Below, piece after piece: positions 16,233-23,984 of a DNA stretch of 64,000 nt. Below the pieces are notes generated by a model, which was not told the DNA's origin, did not search any database, and was given only the letters and a program-made list of their open reading frames with translations. Source of the DNA: JAGNHS01 sp964609695 (GTDB taxonomy: Bacteria; Bdellovibrionota; UBA2428); NCBI GenBank assembly GCA_964609695.1, contig CAZSSP010000003.1, positions 1 through 64,000 on the forward strand, in the 5' to 3' direction. How positions within the stretch are numbered: the stretch's first letter is position 1; every line of letters begins with the position of its first letter. A program made the translations under genes and the position numbers.

Positions 16233-19200
16233 ATGGCATCTCGAATAAACCGCGATAAATTTAAAGGTCTTTTTTCTTTGGGCCGCTATGTTAAGTGGAT
16301 TTTAATTTTTGCGGGCGCTAGTTTTTGCGGATTAATTGTTGCGGGGGTTTTATGGCTTTACCTAAACCCTATTAGTAAATTTGAGTCTCAGATAAAGAAA
16401 AGGCTTAAAGACTATACCCATGCAGAAAAAATTTCTTGGAAAACCTTGCGATGGGGTTTTCAATCAACGCAATTTAATTTAGGGATTCACGGAGAGTCTG
16501 TTGTTTTTGAGAATGGTAAAGGTTTTAACAAAATTATAATCCCAGAAATGGATTTGACCGTATCCTTTTGGAAATTGATTTTACTAAAATTTCCGATGTT
16601 TCTTGATTTAAAAAAACCCTTTATAGAATTGCGACAAGAAATTTCCGAAAATAAAAAACAAGCTGATGCCATTGAGATACCAGACATTCTTAGTCATTTA
16701 AGATTAAATATTCGTTTGACCGAAGGTAGACTGCTCTGGAACTCTTTAGTTAAAAACGAAATTTATGATTTAAGAGAATTAAATTTGAATGGTGTCGTGG
16801 CGGGGGTGCCAGGATCTTTTTCTTTTCAAGCTGAATTCAATCCAGCGCTCAACATACCTTCTTTAAAGCTTATTGGCTCAAAGTCTATGTCTTTAGATGT
16901 TGAAGGTTACACGTCTGATTTTGCTGGAAAGTTGATGAGAATTGATTTTGATAAAATAGAGTTTAATTTTGATGATTCGTTACTATTGGCGGGGGGATTT
17001 CTAGAAAAGGTCCCAGGCGTTCCATTCAATTTTCGTGCGAAGTCTTCATTGGTTTTAGAGAAAAATTTATCTGTGGATTCGTTTTATCTGAGCGATGGAG
17101 TGGTTGAGTTGTCTGAGCTTTATTCAAAACTTCACTTTGATTATAAGAGTGATATTGGTTCTAACTTTGATTTTTCTTTAGCTCGAGATCATTATAAAAA
17201 ATTGCGATTACCATTTAAATATCTACGAAATTTAGAGATGGATGGCGTGATCGAATCCGGAATTGTCTATCAAGCGCATAAGGGAAAAGAACCCTATGTT
17301 AAATGGAAGATTGATTTTAATACTCTTAAAGCAGATTTAAAGAATATAAACCCAGTCTCTGATAGTTTTTCAGAGGGGCCATTTGAATTTTCATTTTTGA
17401 GCCAGGGAACATTAGAAAATGGAAATTTAAAATCCCCAAGGACAGAGTTTTTGATAAATGCGACAGAGGGAAAGCTTTCTTTTAATAATGAGCAAATTTT
17501 AAAACAAAAAGGTGAGCGCTTTTTGCTTGAGGGTAAAATTCGAGCCGAAAAAAATCAAATCACACTCGATAGGCTTGTTGCCAAGTTACACACACTTGAA
17601 ATCAATGGGGCTGGAAAAATGGAAAATGTTTCGCAATGGTTAAAGGGAGAAGTGGCCCCAGCTAAATTTTCTCTTTATACGAATCGCGTGAATTTACGGG
17701 ATTGGGCGAATGTGTTTCGCTTTATCAATCAATCTCCCCCCTTGGAAGGTGCTTTTGAAGTTGCCGGAGAAATCAATGCTGAATTTAAGAACGGCCTGAA
17801 TAGTGAAAAACCAATCAGCTGGAAAATTGATAAAGCCTATGCGTCTGGAGTGAAGGGCTTGCTCAATCCGGTGGAACTCACCAAGGCGGGCTATCTCGAT
17901 AAGGACTCATCTTTGGATGGAGTCTTTTCAGCAGATATTCTTTGCTCTGCTCGTGGAGAGGGTTCTGTTCTGAGCCGTGGAAATATGCGAGCCATAGTTG
18001 ATTTAAGCGATCTGGCATTTGTTTGGAAGAAAAAGTTTCAAAAAGAACAAGGAGTGCCATTAAAGTTAACGGCCTCAATTGATGCTCTTCAGAATGAAAT
18101 TAATATTCAGCAGGCGAAATTTCAATTTCATACTTTAGTTATGAGTTTAACTGGAAAACTGCGCCAAGGTTCAGGGCGAAGTTCGGTGATGTTAAATATG
18201 GCTAAACCTGTTGAGTTGGGTGATTGGAAAAAGTTTTTTCCGCAAACTAAGGTTCCACTTCAGGGACAAATCGCTTGGAATGGACTTTTGGGATTTGCTG
18301 GCGCGGAAAAAAGCTTCTCAAATAACTTTGATTTTAAAAAAGTGGCTTTAAGAGGTTCTTTGAATTTCAATCATATTAGAGGAAGGCTTCCTGATTCTGA
18401 GACTTTAATTCGAGATGCAAATGCAAATCTGAAATTTAGTGATCAAGGGGTTTCTGTGGATAAGGCCTCTGTNNNNNNNNNNNNNNNNNNNNNNNNNNNN
18501 NNNNNNNNNNNNNNNNNNNNNNNNNNNNNNNNNNNNNNNNNNNNNNNNNNNNNNNNNNNNNNNNNNNNNNNNGAACTTCGAGGGAGTGCCAACATCAATG
18601 CGCAAGATTTTTATTTGCGTAATCAAGATCCAACATTTTCCAGCACTCTAAGAGTGAATCATCTCAATATTGGAGATCTTATTGAAAATGTTAAGCCTGA
18701 AATGAAGGGTCTTTTGGGGGGCTCTTTGGACGGTGGTGTTATTTTAAGTGGTGAGGGAATATTGTTTGATGACTTGATTAAGAAATCTTCTGGAAGACTT
18801 CAGGGACGATTGAGCGATGGATATTTTGAAACTTTCAAAATTCTTAAAGGACAGCTCGATGATAAAGTCCGTCAAGGAGAATTGAATAAATGGCTGGCTC
18901 AAGAAGCTAAGAGAGAGTCTTGTTTACAGAGTAATTTCGTTGCCGATCTAGATGCTGAAATTAGGGATGGTTCTATTTCAGTCTCTCAATCAAAAATTTT
19001 ATTCACCAAAACTCAATCCAAAATCAATATGAAGGGTGATATTGATCGTCAGCTCAATATCAATATGAAGGGAAATTTCTTTGCCGGTGATTCCTGTGTG
19101 AACGGTGATTTGCGTGCATGCCTAAGTAAGAACAAGGAGGGGGCTGCAGTTCCCTTCTATATTCAGGGACCGGCCTCTCAGGCTCAGGCGAAGTTGGATT

Positions 19201-19358
19201 ATGCTGGCTTGACTCGGCAAATTGGACTTTGCATAAAGGATGGAGCCAAAGAAAAGCTTGTTGAGAAAGTTCAAAGTGAAATCAAAAAAAGTCCCGAAAT
19301 TAAAAAAGCTAAAGACCAAGCCGTCGAGCAAATTAAAAACATATTCAAGGGACGTTAA
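16233..19358 (+). CDS. AsmA-like inner-membrane-anchored protein (interrupted by assembly gap)
   Basis: About 1041 codons, including a 100-base N run (18473-18572). A basic N-terminus precedes a single transmembrane segment (about 18-42, ILIFAGASFCGLIVAGVLWLYL). The long remainder, rich in beta-strand patterns, is periplasmic. The part after the gap (NINAQDFYLRNQ, KSSGRLQGRLSDGYFETF, INMKGDIDRQLNINMKGNF) is typical of the C-terminal AsmA/TamB-like domain. Such proteins bridge inner and outer membranes and move phospholipids. The reading frame agrees on both sides of the gap, but 100 N is a conventional placeholder, so true length is unknown. Confidence 0.85.
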   Translation: MASRINRDKFKGLFSLGRYVKWILIFAGASFCGLIVAGVLWLYLNPISKFESQIKKRLKDYTHAEKISWKTLRWGFQSTQFNLGIHGESVVFENGKGFNKIIIPEMDLTVSFWKLILLKFPMFLDLKKPFIELRQEISENKKQADAIEIPDILSHLRLNIRLTEGRLLWNSLVKNEIYDLRELNLNGVVAGVPGSFSFQAEFNPALNIPSLKLIGSKSMSLDVEGYTSDFAGKLMRIDFDKIEFNFDDSLLLAGGFLEKVPGVPFNFRAKSSLVLEKNLSVDSFYLSDGVVELSELYSKLHFDYKSDIGSNFDFSLARDHYKKLRLPFKYLRNLEMDGVIESGIVYQAHKGKEPYVKWKIDFNTLKADLKNINPVSDSFSEGPFEFSFLSQGTLENGNLKSPRTEFLINATEGKLSFNNEQILKQKGERFLLEGKIRAEKNQITLDRLVAKLHTLEINGAGKMENVSQWLKGEVAPAKFSLYTNRVNLRDWANVFRFINQSPPLEGAFEVAGEINAEFKNGLNSEKPISWKIDKAYASGVKGLLNPVELTKAGYLDKDSSLDGVFSADILCSARGEGSVLSRGNMRAIVDLSDLAFVWKKKFQKEQGVPLKLTASIDALQNEINIQQAKFQFHTLVMSLTGKLRQGSGRSSVMLNMAKPVELGDWKKFFPQTKVPLQGQIAWNGLLGFAGAEKSFSNNFDFKKVALRGSLNFNHIRGRLPDSETLIRDANANLKFSDQGVSVDKASXXXXXXXXXXXXXXXXXXXXXXXXXXXXXXXXXXELRGSANINAQDFYLRNQDPTFSSTLRVNHLNIGDLIENVKPEMKGLLGGSLDGGVILSGEGILFDDLIKKSSGRLQGRLSDGYFETFKILKGQLDDKVRQGELNKWLAQEAKRESCLQSNFVADLDAEIRDGSISVSQSKILFTKTQSKINMKGDIDRQLNINMKGNFFAGDSCVNGDLRACLSKNKEGAAVPFYIQGPASQAQAKLDYAGLTRQIGLCIKDGAKEKLVEKVQSEIKKSPEIKKAKDQAVEQIKNIFKGR
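18473..18572. other. Assembly gap of exactly 100 N
   Basis: One hundred consecutive N inside the AsmA-like gene. A round 100 is the usual placeholder for a scaffold gap of unknown size. The flanking frame is maintained (100 = 1 modulo 3 matches), which has a one-in-three chance of occurring by accident. Confidence 0.99.
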
Positions 19359-19380
19359 GTCTCCCCAAGTTCAAGCATTA

Positions 19381-20430
19381 TTGAAATCAGTTAAGACACT
19401 TTTAGATTGGTATAGAAATCAACAAAGAACTTTGCCTTGGCGCAAAGACAATCCTAGTCCCTATCACGTTTGGATTAGTGAAATCATGTTGCAGCAGTCG
19501 ACTATGCAGAGTGTGCTGCCTTACTTTGATCGTTGGATTAAAAAATTTCCCAATATTGAGGACTTGGCGAAAGCTTCAGAAAGCGAAGTGCTCAATTTGT
19601 GGCAAGGTTTGGGATATTATCAAAGAGCAAGAAATCTTCATCGAGCGGCCCAGGAAATTTTATTATTTATGGCTTCCAATAAGAGATGGCCTAAATCCAT
19701 CGAAGAATGGAAGTCGTTTCCGGGTGTGGGTGAATATACGGCAGCTGCGATAGCCTCAATTGTTTATAACGAAAAAGTGCTTCCCGTTGATGGGAATGTG
19801 ATTAGAGTTCTTTCAAGATATTGGGATATAAAGAATCCCTTAAATAATTCTAAGGACCTTGAGTCGATTAAAAACAATTTTGAATTCTTTGCGAAAAAAC
19901 TAGCTCAGGGCCATCATCGAGATTTAGCCCAAGCCTTTATGGAGTTGGGGGCGCTCATATGCCGCCCGGGGTCCGATGCAAAATGTATTTTGTGTCCTCT
20001 CAATAAAGAGTGCCGTGCTTATTCTTTGAAAACTCAAACTAAGATCCCCATCCCTAAGAAAAAGCCACCCGCAGTGAATGTTTTGAGTTTAAATCTCATT
20101 TATAGGGGCGATGATAATTCCCCAATTCTAAGAAAAATTCCTAAAGGCAGGCGATTAGCTGGGCAGTGGGAGTTGCCTCAATACGAAATTATTACCGACA
20201 AGCCAAAGGAGTTAATGTCTCGATATCAGAGGGTTTTTGAGTCGGTTGGCCCTCTCCGCCATAGCATTACAAAACATCGTTATTGGGCTTGGGGCCTTAA
20301 TTTGGGGGCTTGGGGTCCTTCTAAAGAGCTGCCAGAGGGACATCGTCAGCTGTCTGATTTAGGAGAGCATGAGACTTTAACTACTCTAAGTCGGAAAATA
20401 CTCTTTGAAGTTGAAAAGTCGGAGCTTTAA
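19381..20430 (+). CDS. mutY: A/G-specific adenine glycosylase
   Basis: About 349 residues from a TTG at 19381. Motifs are WISEIMLQQS (catalytic Glu in SEIMLQQ), WQGLGYYQRARNL, the helix-hairpin-helix FPGVGEYTAAAIAS and PVDGNVIRVLSR with the catalytic Asp. The [4Fe-4S] loop CRPGSDAKCILCPLNKEC has x7 rather than the usual x6 between the first two Cys. The C-terminal ~110 residues form the MutT-like domain that recognises 8-oxoG. It removes adenine opposite 8-oxoguanine. A longer frame begins at ATG 19240 but would overlap the AsmA-like gene by 119 bases and adds only a Lys-rich out-of-frame shadow, so the TTG start is preferred. Confidence 0.94.
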   Translation: MKSVKTLLDWYRNQQRTLPWRKDNPSPYHVWISEIMLQQSTMQSVLPYFDRWIKKFPNIEDLAKASESEVLNLWQGLGYYQRARNLHRAAQEILLFMASNKRWPKSIEEWKSFPGVGEYTAAAIASIVYNEKVLPVDGNVIRVLSRYWDIKNPLNNSKDLESIKNNFEFFAKKLAQGHHRDLAQAFMELGALICRPGSDAKCILCPLNKECRAYSLKTQTKIPIPKKKPPAVNVLSLNLIYRGDDNSPILRKIPKGRRLAGQWELPQYEIITDKPKELMSRYQRVFESVGPLRHSITKHRYWAWGLNLGAWGPSKELPEGHRQLSDLGEHETLTTLSRKILFEVEKSEL

Positions 20431-20448
20431 GGGCATGTTAGCTCCACT

Positions 20449-20667
20449 ATGGCTCGAGTTTGTAAAGTAACCGGAAAAAAACCCCTTGTTGGACATCGCG
20501 TATCGCATTCAAATACAAAAACTAAAATGCGACAGCTTCCTAATATTCGTAAGCGTCGTATGTTTGATGAAAGCACCGGCACTTGGATTACAGTGAAACT
20601 TTCAACTTCTGCCCTTCGTACAATTACTAAGGTTGGATTGAAGAAAGCTTTAGCTTTAAAAAGCTAG
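20449..20667 (+). CDS. rpmB: 50S ribosomal protein bL28
   Basis: A 72-residue protein with the bL28 pattern: MARVCKVTGKKP at the start, HSNTKTKM (about 20-27), LPNIRKRR, and a C-terminal STSALRTITKVGLKKAL. It is a structural component of the large ribosomal subunit near the exit-tunnel region. Length and sequence are normal. It stands alone, without rpmG, between mutY and an rRNA methyltransferase-like gene; the start is 18 bases after mutY. No strong Shine-Dalgarno precedes the ATG. A weak hairpin with a T8 tract overlaps its end (20651-20675). Confidence 0.96.
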   Translation: MARVCKVTGKKPLVGHRVSHSNTKTKMRQLPNIRKRRMFDESTGTWITVKLSTSALRTITKVGLKKALALKS

Positions 20668-20675
20668 TTTTTTTT
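20651..20675 (+). terminator. Weak intrinsic terminator at the end of rpmB
   Basis: TAGCTT (20651-20656) pairs with AAGCTA (20661-20666) around the loop TAAA, followed after one G by eight T (20668-20675). The stem overlaps the last codons and stop of rpmB. Only two G-C pairs are present, so strength is uncertain and readthrough into 20674-21663 is likely. Confidence 0.4.
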
Positions 20676-21663
20676 GGCGCGTTTTCGTCAGCAAAAAAAA
20701 TATACTAATTTAAAAAATCGCCCTGCCATCTCTTCTGATGAGCTCTTAGCTATATTTCAAAATAATCATTCGATATTTGTAAATCATGTTCAGGAGGAGA
20801 GACTTCCTGATTTTTTAAAAGAATATCGTAAAGCTCCCTTGGCTCAAATTGGAGAACTTGTTTTTTGTGAGCACAGCTCAAATTATTTATGGCCCATTAA
20901 TTCATGGGGTCCCATTCAACTTGTAGAAATCGAGTCGATCACTAAAGCGGCAAAGTTTTTGAAGTCACTTCAGCGCAACTGGGTTCATCAAGCTTTGTTT
21001 AGTGTTAGGCGCGGGGAGCTGATTTCCCAAGAGCTTCCAAAGATTAGTGCTAAGCCTATAAAATTTCCCGATGTGGCTCCTGATGCTGCTTTGGGAGTTT
21101 TTTCATTAATAGATAATGAACATCTTATTTATAGTTTGAAGAGCCGTTCACCATTTGTTCAGGCCTATCCTCGCTTTGCTCAAGAGTTAGAGGGGGCTCC
21201 CAGTCAGGCTTATTTAAAACTTTGGGAAGCCTTAACTCGTTTGGGTCTTTGGCCTACGAAAGAGGAAGTCTCGCTCGATGTGGGCTCGGCTCCAGGATCG
21301 TGGACTTTGGCCTTGTCAGAAATTTCAAAGAAAGTTTTCAGCATTGATAAAGCTCCCCTCGATCCGCTCGTTTTGAAAAGAACTAATGTTGAATTTATAA
21401 AGGGCGATGCCTTTAAGCTTTCTGAGGGTCTTATAAAAGAATTAGATTGGCTCTTTTCGGATGTGATTTGCGCTCCAGAGCGTCTTTATGAATTGATAGA
21501 GAGTGTCTTAAAAATCAATCCAAAGATTAAAATGCTTTGTACTTTAAAGTTTTTAGGACCCTGGGAGCCCTCTAGTGTCGAAAAATTCTTAAAGATTCCG
21601 GGATCTAAAATTCAACACCTTTATTACAATAAACACGAACTTTGCTTTTCTAGGTTGCCATAA
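20674..21663 (+). CDS. RlmM-like FtsJ-type rRNA 2'-O-ribose methyltransferase
   Basis: A 329-residue protein starting with TTG (TTGGCGCG) 6 bases after rpmB, within its T tract. The C-terminal half is a Rossmann methyltransferase: SLDVGSAPGSWTLALSE (SAM motif I, about 206-222), FSIDKAPLDP (motif II, about 227-236), a DV pair in FSDVICAPE (motif IV) and a Lys in CTLKFLGPWE. Motif order and the conserved Asp/Lys resemble RlmM, which methylates 23S rRNA C2498. The N-terminal ~190 residues would be a THUMP-like or divergent RNA-binding part. Assignment to the FtsJ/RlmM group is firm; the exact target is inferred. Its position beside a ribosomal protein gene fits. Confidence 0.82.
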   Translation: MARFRQQKKYTNLKNRPAISSDELLAIFQNNHSIFVNHVQEERLPDFLKEYRKAPLAQIGELVFCEHSSNYLWPINSWGPIQLVEIESITKAAKFLKSLQRNWVHQALFSVRRGELISQELPKISAKPIKFPDVAPDAALGVFSLIDNEHLIYSLKSRSPFVQAYPRFAQELEGAPSQAYLKLWEALTRLGLWPTKEEVSLDVGSAPGSWTLALSEISKKVFSIDKAPLDPLVLKRTNVEFIKGDAFKLSEGLIKELDWLFSDVICAPERLYELIESVLKINPKIKMLCTLKFLGPWEPSSVEKFLKIPGSKIQHLYYNKHELCFSRLP

Positions 21664-21711
21664 ATCCTCTTACATCCTTGTTTCTTGAGGGTTTTTATAT
21701 GAAAACCTTAA

Positions 21712-22356
21712 TTGGTGAATGGGCGATCGGGGAAAAACTTCAGATATAATTACATTTTCGGATTAATTATACTCTGGAGTTTTTTTGCGTTTGATAGCTA
21801 CTCTAGTTTTATACCAAGCAAAATTCCTAAAACAATTAGTTTGTTAATATTGGCTCCAGGAAATGCTTTTGATTCTAGTTTTGGTCATGTTGATCTTATG
21901 CTCAGTTACGGTGATCAGCCGCAATACAATGATGTGTTGGTAGGCTTTGGTCCAAGCGCCGATGATTTGGGTGAAATAGATAAAAATATTACGGGCTATC
22001 AAATGATATTGTGGCAAAACACTTTGCTCGATCGCTTTAAAGACGCGCTGAAATTGGAAAGAAATTGGATAAGAATTGTGCCCATTAAAATGAGTGAAGA
22101 AGAACGTGCTAGAGCCGTCGAACTTATTGAGTGGTATCACGCGCACATAAATGAAATAAAGTATTTTCCTCTCAATAATAATTGCGCCACTATGGTGAGT
22201 CGAATTATTGGGCAAGCCAAAGGTTGGCGAGTTTTTGGAGTGGAATCGAATTACCCGCTCACTATAGAGGCATCATTTCGACGTTTGTGGTGGACAAGTT
22301 GGTTCAATAATCACCAATACAGCCAAAAGTTTATTCAAAGTCTTGAATTGCCTTGA
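21712..22356 (+). CDS. Secreted DUF4105-like (Lnb N-terminal-like) protein
   Basis: A 214-residue protein starting at TTG 21712 or GTG 21715. A hydrophobic segment (about 13-29, YIFGLIILWSFFAFDSY) is a signal peptide or anchor. The body has LILAPGNAFDSSFGHVDLML and NNNCATMVSRII, the His- and Cys-containing patterns typical of DUF4105/Lnb N-terminal periplasmic domains, which have a papain-like look. Assignment is tentative. A short 16-codon reading frame (21699-21749) precedes and overlaps it and might be a leader peptide. It is about 50 bases downstream of the RlmM-like gene. Confidence 0.6.
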   Translation: MVNGRSGKNFRYNYIFGLIILWSFFAFDSYSSFIPSKIPKTISLLILAPGNAFDSSFGHVDLMLSYGDQPQYNDVLVGFGPSADDLGEIDKNITGYQMILWQNTLLDRFKDALKLERNWIRIVPIKMSEEERARAVELIEWYHAHINEIKYFPLNNNCATMVSRIIGQAKGWRVFGVESNYPLTIEASFRRLWWTSWFNNHQYSQKFIQSLELP

Positions 22357-22454
22357 AATAAATTTGCGATAGTTTTTTGACATCTTTGTTCGGAGTCAAC
22401 GCTCTCAAGTTTCACGTAATCTTAACCGAAGAGTTCCTAAGAGAGGGAAATCTT

Positions 22455-22790
22455 ATGGATGAGATCACTCAAACTGAAGAAACACTATGGGAAGCCGTAC
22501 TCGATATTTTATCGGAGAAAGGGCGTCTCAGTCGTTATTACAGAGTTCCAAGAAATGAAATGCGAGCAGTGATGAAGGTTTATGGAAAAAATACTCCTTC
22601 TGATTTGCAGCAAGTTTTTAAAGCCATAAAAAATGGTGACAAAGAAAAAATTCGAAACTTTTTAGATCAGGCAGGAGATTTTAGAGTTTTTTGTATGCTT
22701 AAAGAGCTCAGCCGATCGATGAAATGTTGGGTTGAAACTGGAAATTCTGCAATTCACAATGCTCGTGCATGGCCCGTGGCTCATGCTTAA
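22455..22790 (+). CDS. Hypothetical 111-residue soluble protein upstream of the CpaF-type ATPase gene
   Basis: ATG 22455 is preceded by GAGAGGG about 8 bases upstream; the frame is open to a TTG at 22377, but that stretch has no ribosome site. The protein has no signal or membrane segment, is helical and charged, and contains Cys residues in FCMLKELSRSMKCW. The family is not recognised. It ends 13 bases before the CpaF-type ATPase, which has its own GGAGAG site, so the two are probably co-transcribed and may be functionally linked. Confidence 0.72.
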   Translation: MDEITQTEETLWEAVLDILSEKGRLSRYYRVPRNEMRAVMKVYGKNTPSDLQQVFKAIKNGDKEKIRNFLDQAGDFRVFCMLKELSRSMKCWVETGNSAIHNARAWPVAHA

Positions 22791-22803
22791 GGAGAGTTAA
22801 AAG

Positions 22804-23931
22804 ATGTCTTCACTTCCGCAATCAGGCACAGGAAGCAGTATTTTTGAGGATACACTCAAAACGCTCTTGGCACCGGTTGAAAAACTTTTAGTGGATCCAA
22901 GTGTTACGGAAATCATGATTAACGGAAGTCGCGATATTTTTTATGAAGTCAAAGGTAAGATTCATAAAAGTGATTGTGCTTTTAGTAGTGAAGAAGCTTT
23001 GTTAGCGGCCGCACGAAATATATCTCAATTTGTTGGAAAAACTATTTCAGAAAAAGAGCCCATATTAGACGCTCGTTTGCCCGATGGAAGTCGTATATGC
23101 GTTGTGGGACCACCCTGTGCAAAAAACGGAACAACGATAGCCATTCGTAAATTTGCGAAAGAAAAATTGGGGCTTAAAGATCTCATTAACTTTGGCGCGA
23201 TGAGTGGCGATATGGCGCGATTTTTAGATGTGGCCACAATTCTTAAACGAAATATTTTGGTCAGCGGTGGAACAGGTTCTGGTAAAACGACTTTGCTCAA
23301 CGTTTTAGGAAGTCGAATTCCAGGAAATGAGCGCGTGCTTATTATTGAAGACACGTCTGAGTTACAAATTAAAAGCAATCATGTGGTTCGCTTTGAAACT
23401 AAGCATAAAGAGTTTGATGGCAAGGGTGAGGTGACCATTCGGGATTTGGTTAAAGCATCTTTAAGACTTCGTCCGGATAGAATTATTGTCGGTGAAGTTC
23501 GTGGTGGCGAAGCTATGGAGTTGGTGCAGGCTATGAATACGGGTCATGACGGTTCAATGGGAACTTTGCATGCTAACAACCCTCCTCAAGCTATGAATCG
23601 ATTAGAAACTCTTTGTATGTTGGTGGATACTGGTGTGCCAGCTCATGTGGTGAGATCGCAAGTGGCTGATGCCATTCACCTCATTGTTCAAGCCAATCGA
23701 TTGCGCGATGGAAGTCGAAAAATCACATCGGTTAGTGAAATAGTCGGAGTTTCGGAGCGCGACACTTACATCATTCAGGATTTGTTTGTGTTTAAACAAA
23801 CAGGTGTGTCCGAAGATGGAAAAATCATGGGTCAACATGTGGCTTGTGGAAATATGCCTATTTTTAAAGATGCTATTTTAACGTCTGGAATTCCGTTTCC
23901 TTTGAGTGTGTTTCAGAAAAAAGCTGCATAG
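22804..23931 (+). CDS. CpaF/TadA-type secretion ATPase
   Basis: A 375-residue VirB11-like ATPase. The N-terminal domain has TEIMINGSRDIFYE (about 35-48). Walker A GGTGSGKT is at 155-162, the Asp-box IIEDTSELQI at about 180-189, Walker B IIVGEVRGGEA at about 227-237 and the His box TGHDGSMGTLHANNP at about 246-260. It normally powers assembly of Tad/Flp pili or related systems as a cytoplasmic hexamer. None of the other tad genes (flp, cpaE, tadB/C, rcpA) is near, so the partner machinery must be elsewhere or the protein has another role. The preceding 111-residue protein is its likely partner. Confidence 0.92.
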   Translation: MSSLPQSGTGSSIFEDTLKTLLAPVEKLLVDPSVTEIMINGSRDIFYEVKGKIHKSDCAFSSEEALLAAARNISQFVGKTISEKEPILDARLPDGSRICVVGPPCAKNGTTIAIRKFAKEKLGLKDLINFGAMSGDMARFLDVATILKRNILVSGGTGSGKTTLLNVLGSRIPGNERVLIIEDTSELQIKSNHVVRFETKHKEFDGKGEVTIRDLVKASLRLRPDRIIVGEVRGGEAMELVQAMNTGHDGSMGTLHANNPPQAMNRLETLCMLVDTGVPAHVVRSQVADAIHLIVQANRLRDGSRKITSVSEIVGVSERDTYIIQDLFVFKQTGVSEDGKIMGQHVACGNMPIFKDAILTSGIPFPLSVFQKKAA

Positions 23932-23949
23932 CAAAAATAAACTAGCTCG

Positions 23950-23978
23950 TTGGCACTCCTAAATGGCCGTGTTAGTTC
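23950..23978 (+). promoter_or_regulatory. Promoter of enolase
   Basis: TTGGCA (23950-23955), a 17-base spacer and TAGTTC (23973-23978) with an upstream TG. The -10 ends 6 bases before the second in-frame ATG (23985) and directly abuts the first (23979), suggesting a leaderless mRNA starting at 23985. Confidence 0.4.
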
Positions 23979-23984
23979 ATGGTC

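Noticed and set aside
18405..18651. Small frames across the N run on both strands
   Set aside because: They exist only because N is read through; the flanking sequence belongs to the AsmA-like gene.
19240..19380. A longer mutY frame starting at ATG 19240
   Set aside because: It overlaps the AsmA-like gene by 119 bases, adds a Lys-rich stretch that mirrors that gene in another frame, and has no properly spaced ribosome site; MutY homology starts just after 19381.
22377..22382. A perfect TTGACA box before the 111-residue gene
   Set aside because: No acceptable -10 lies 16-18 bases downstream (the sequence there is CGCTCT), so it cannot be called a promoter on sequence alone.
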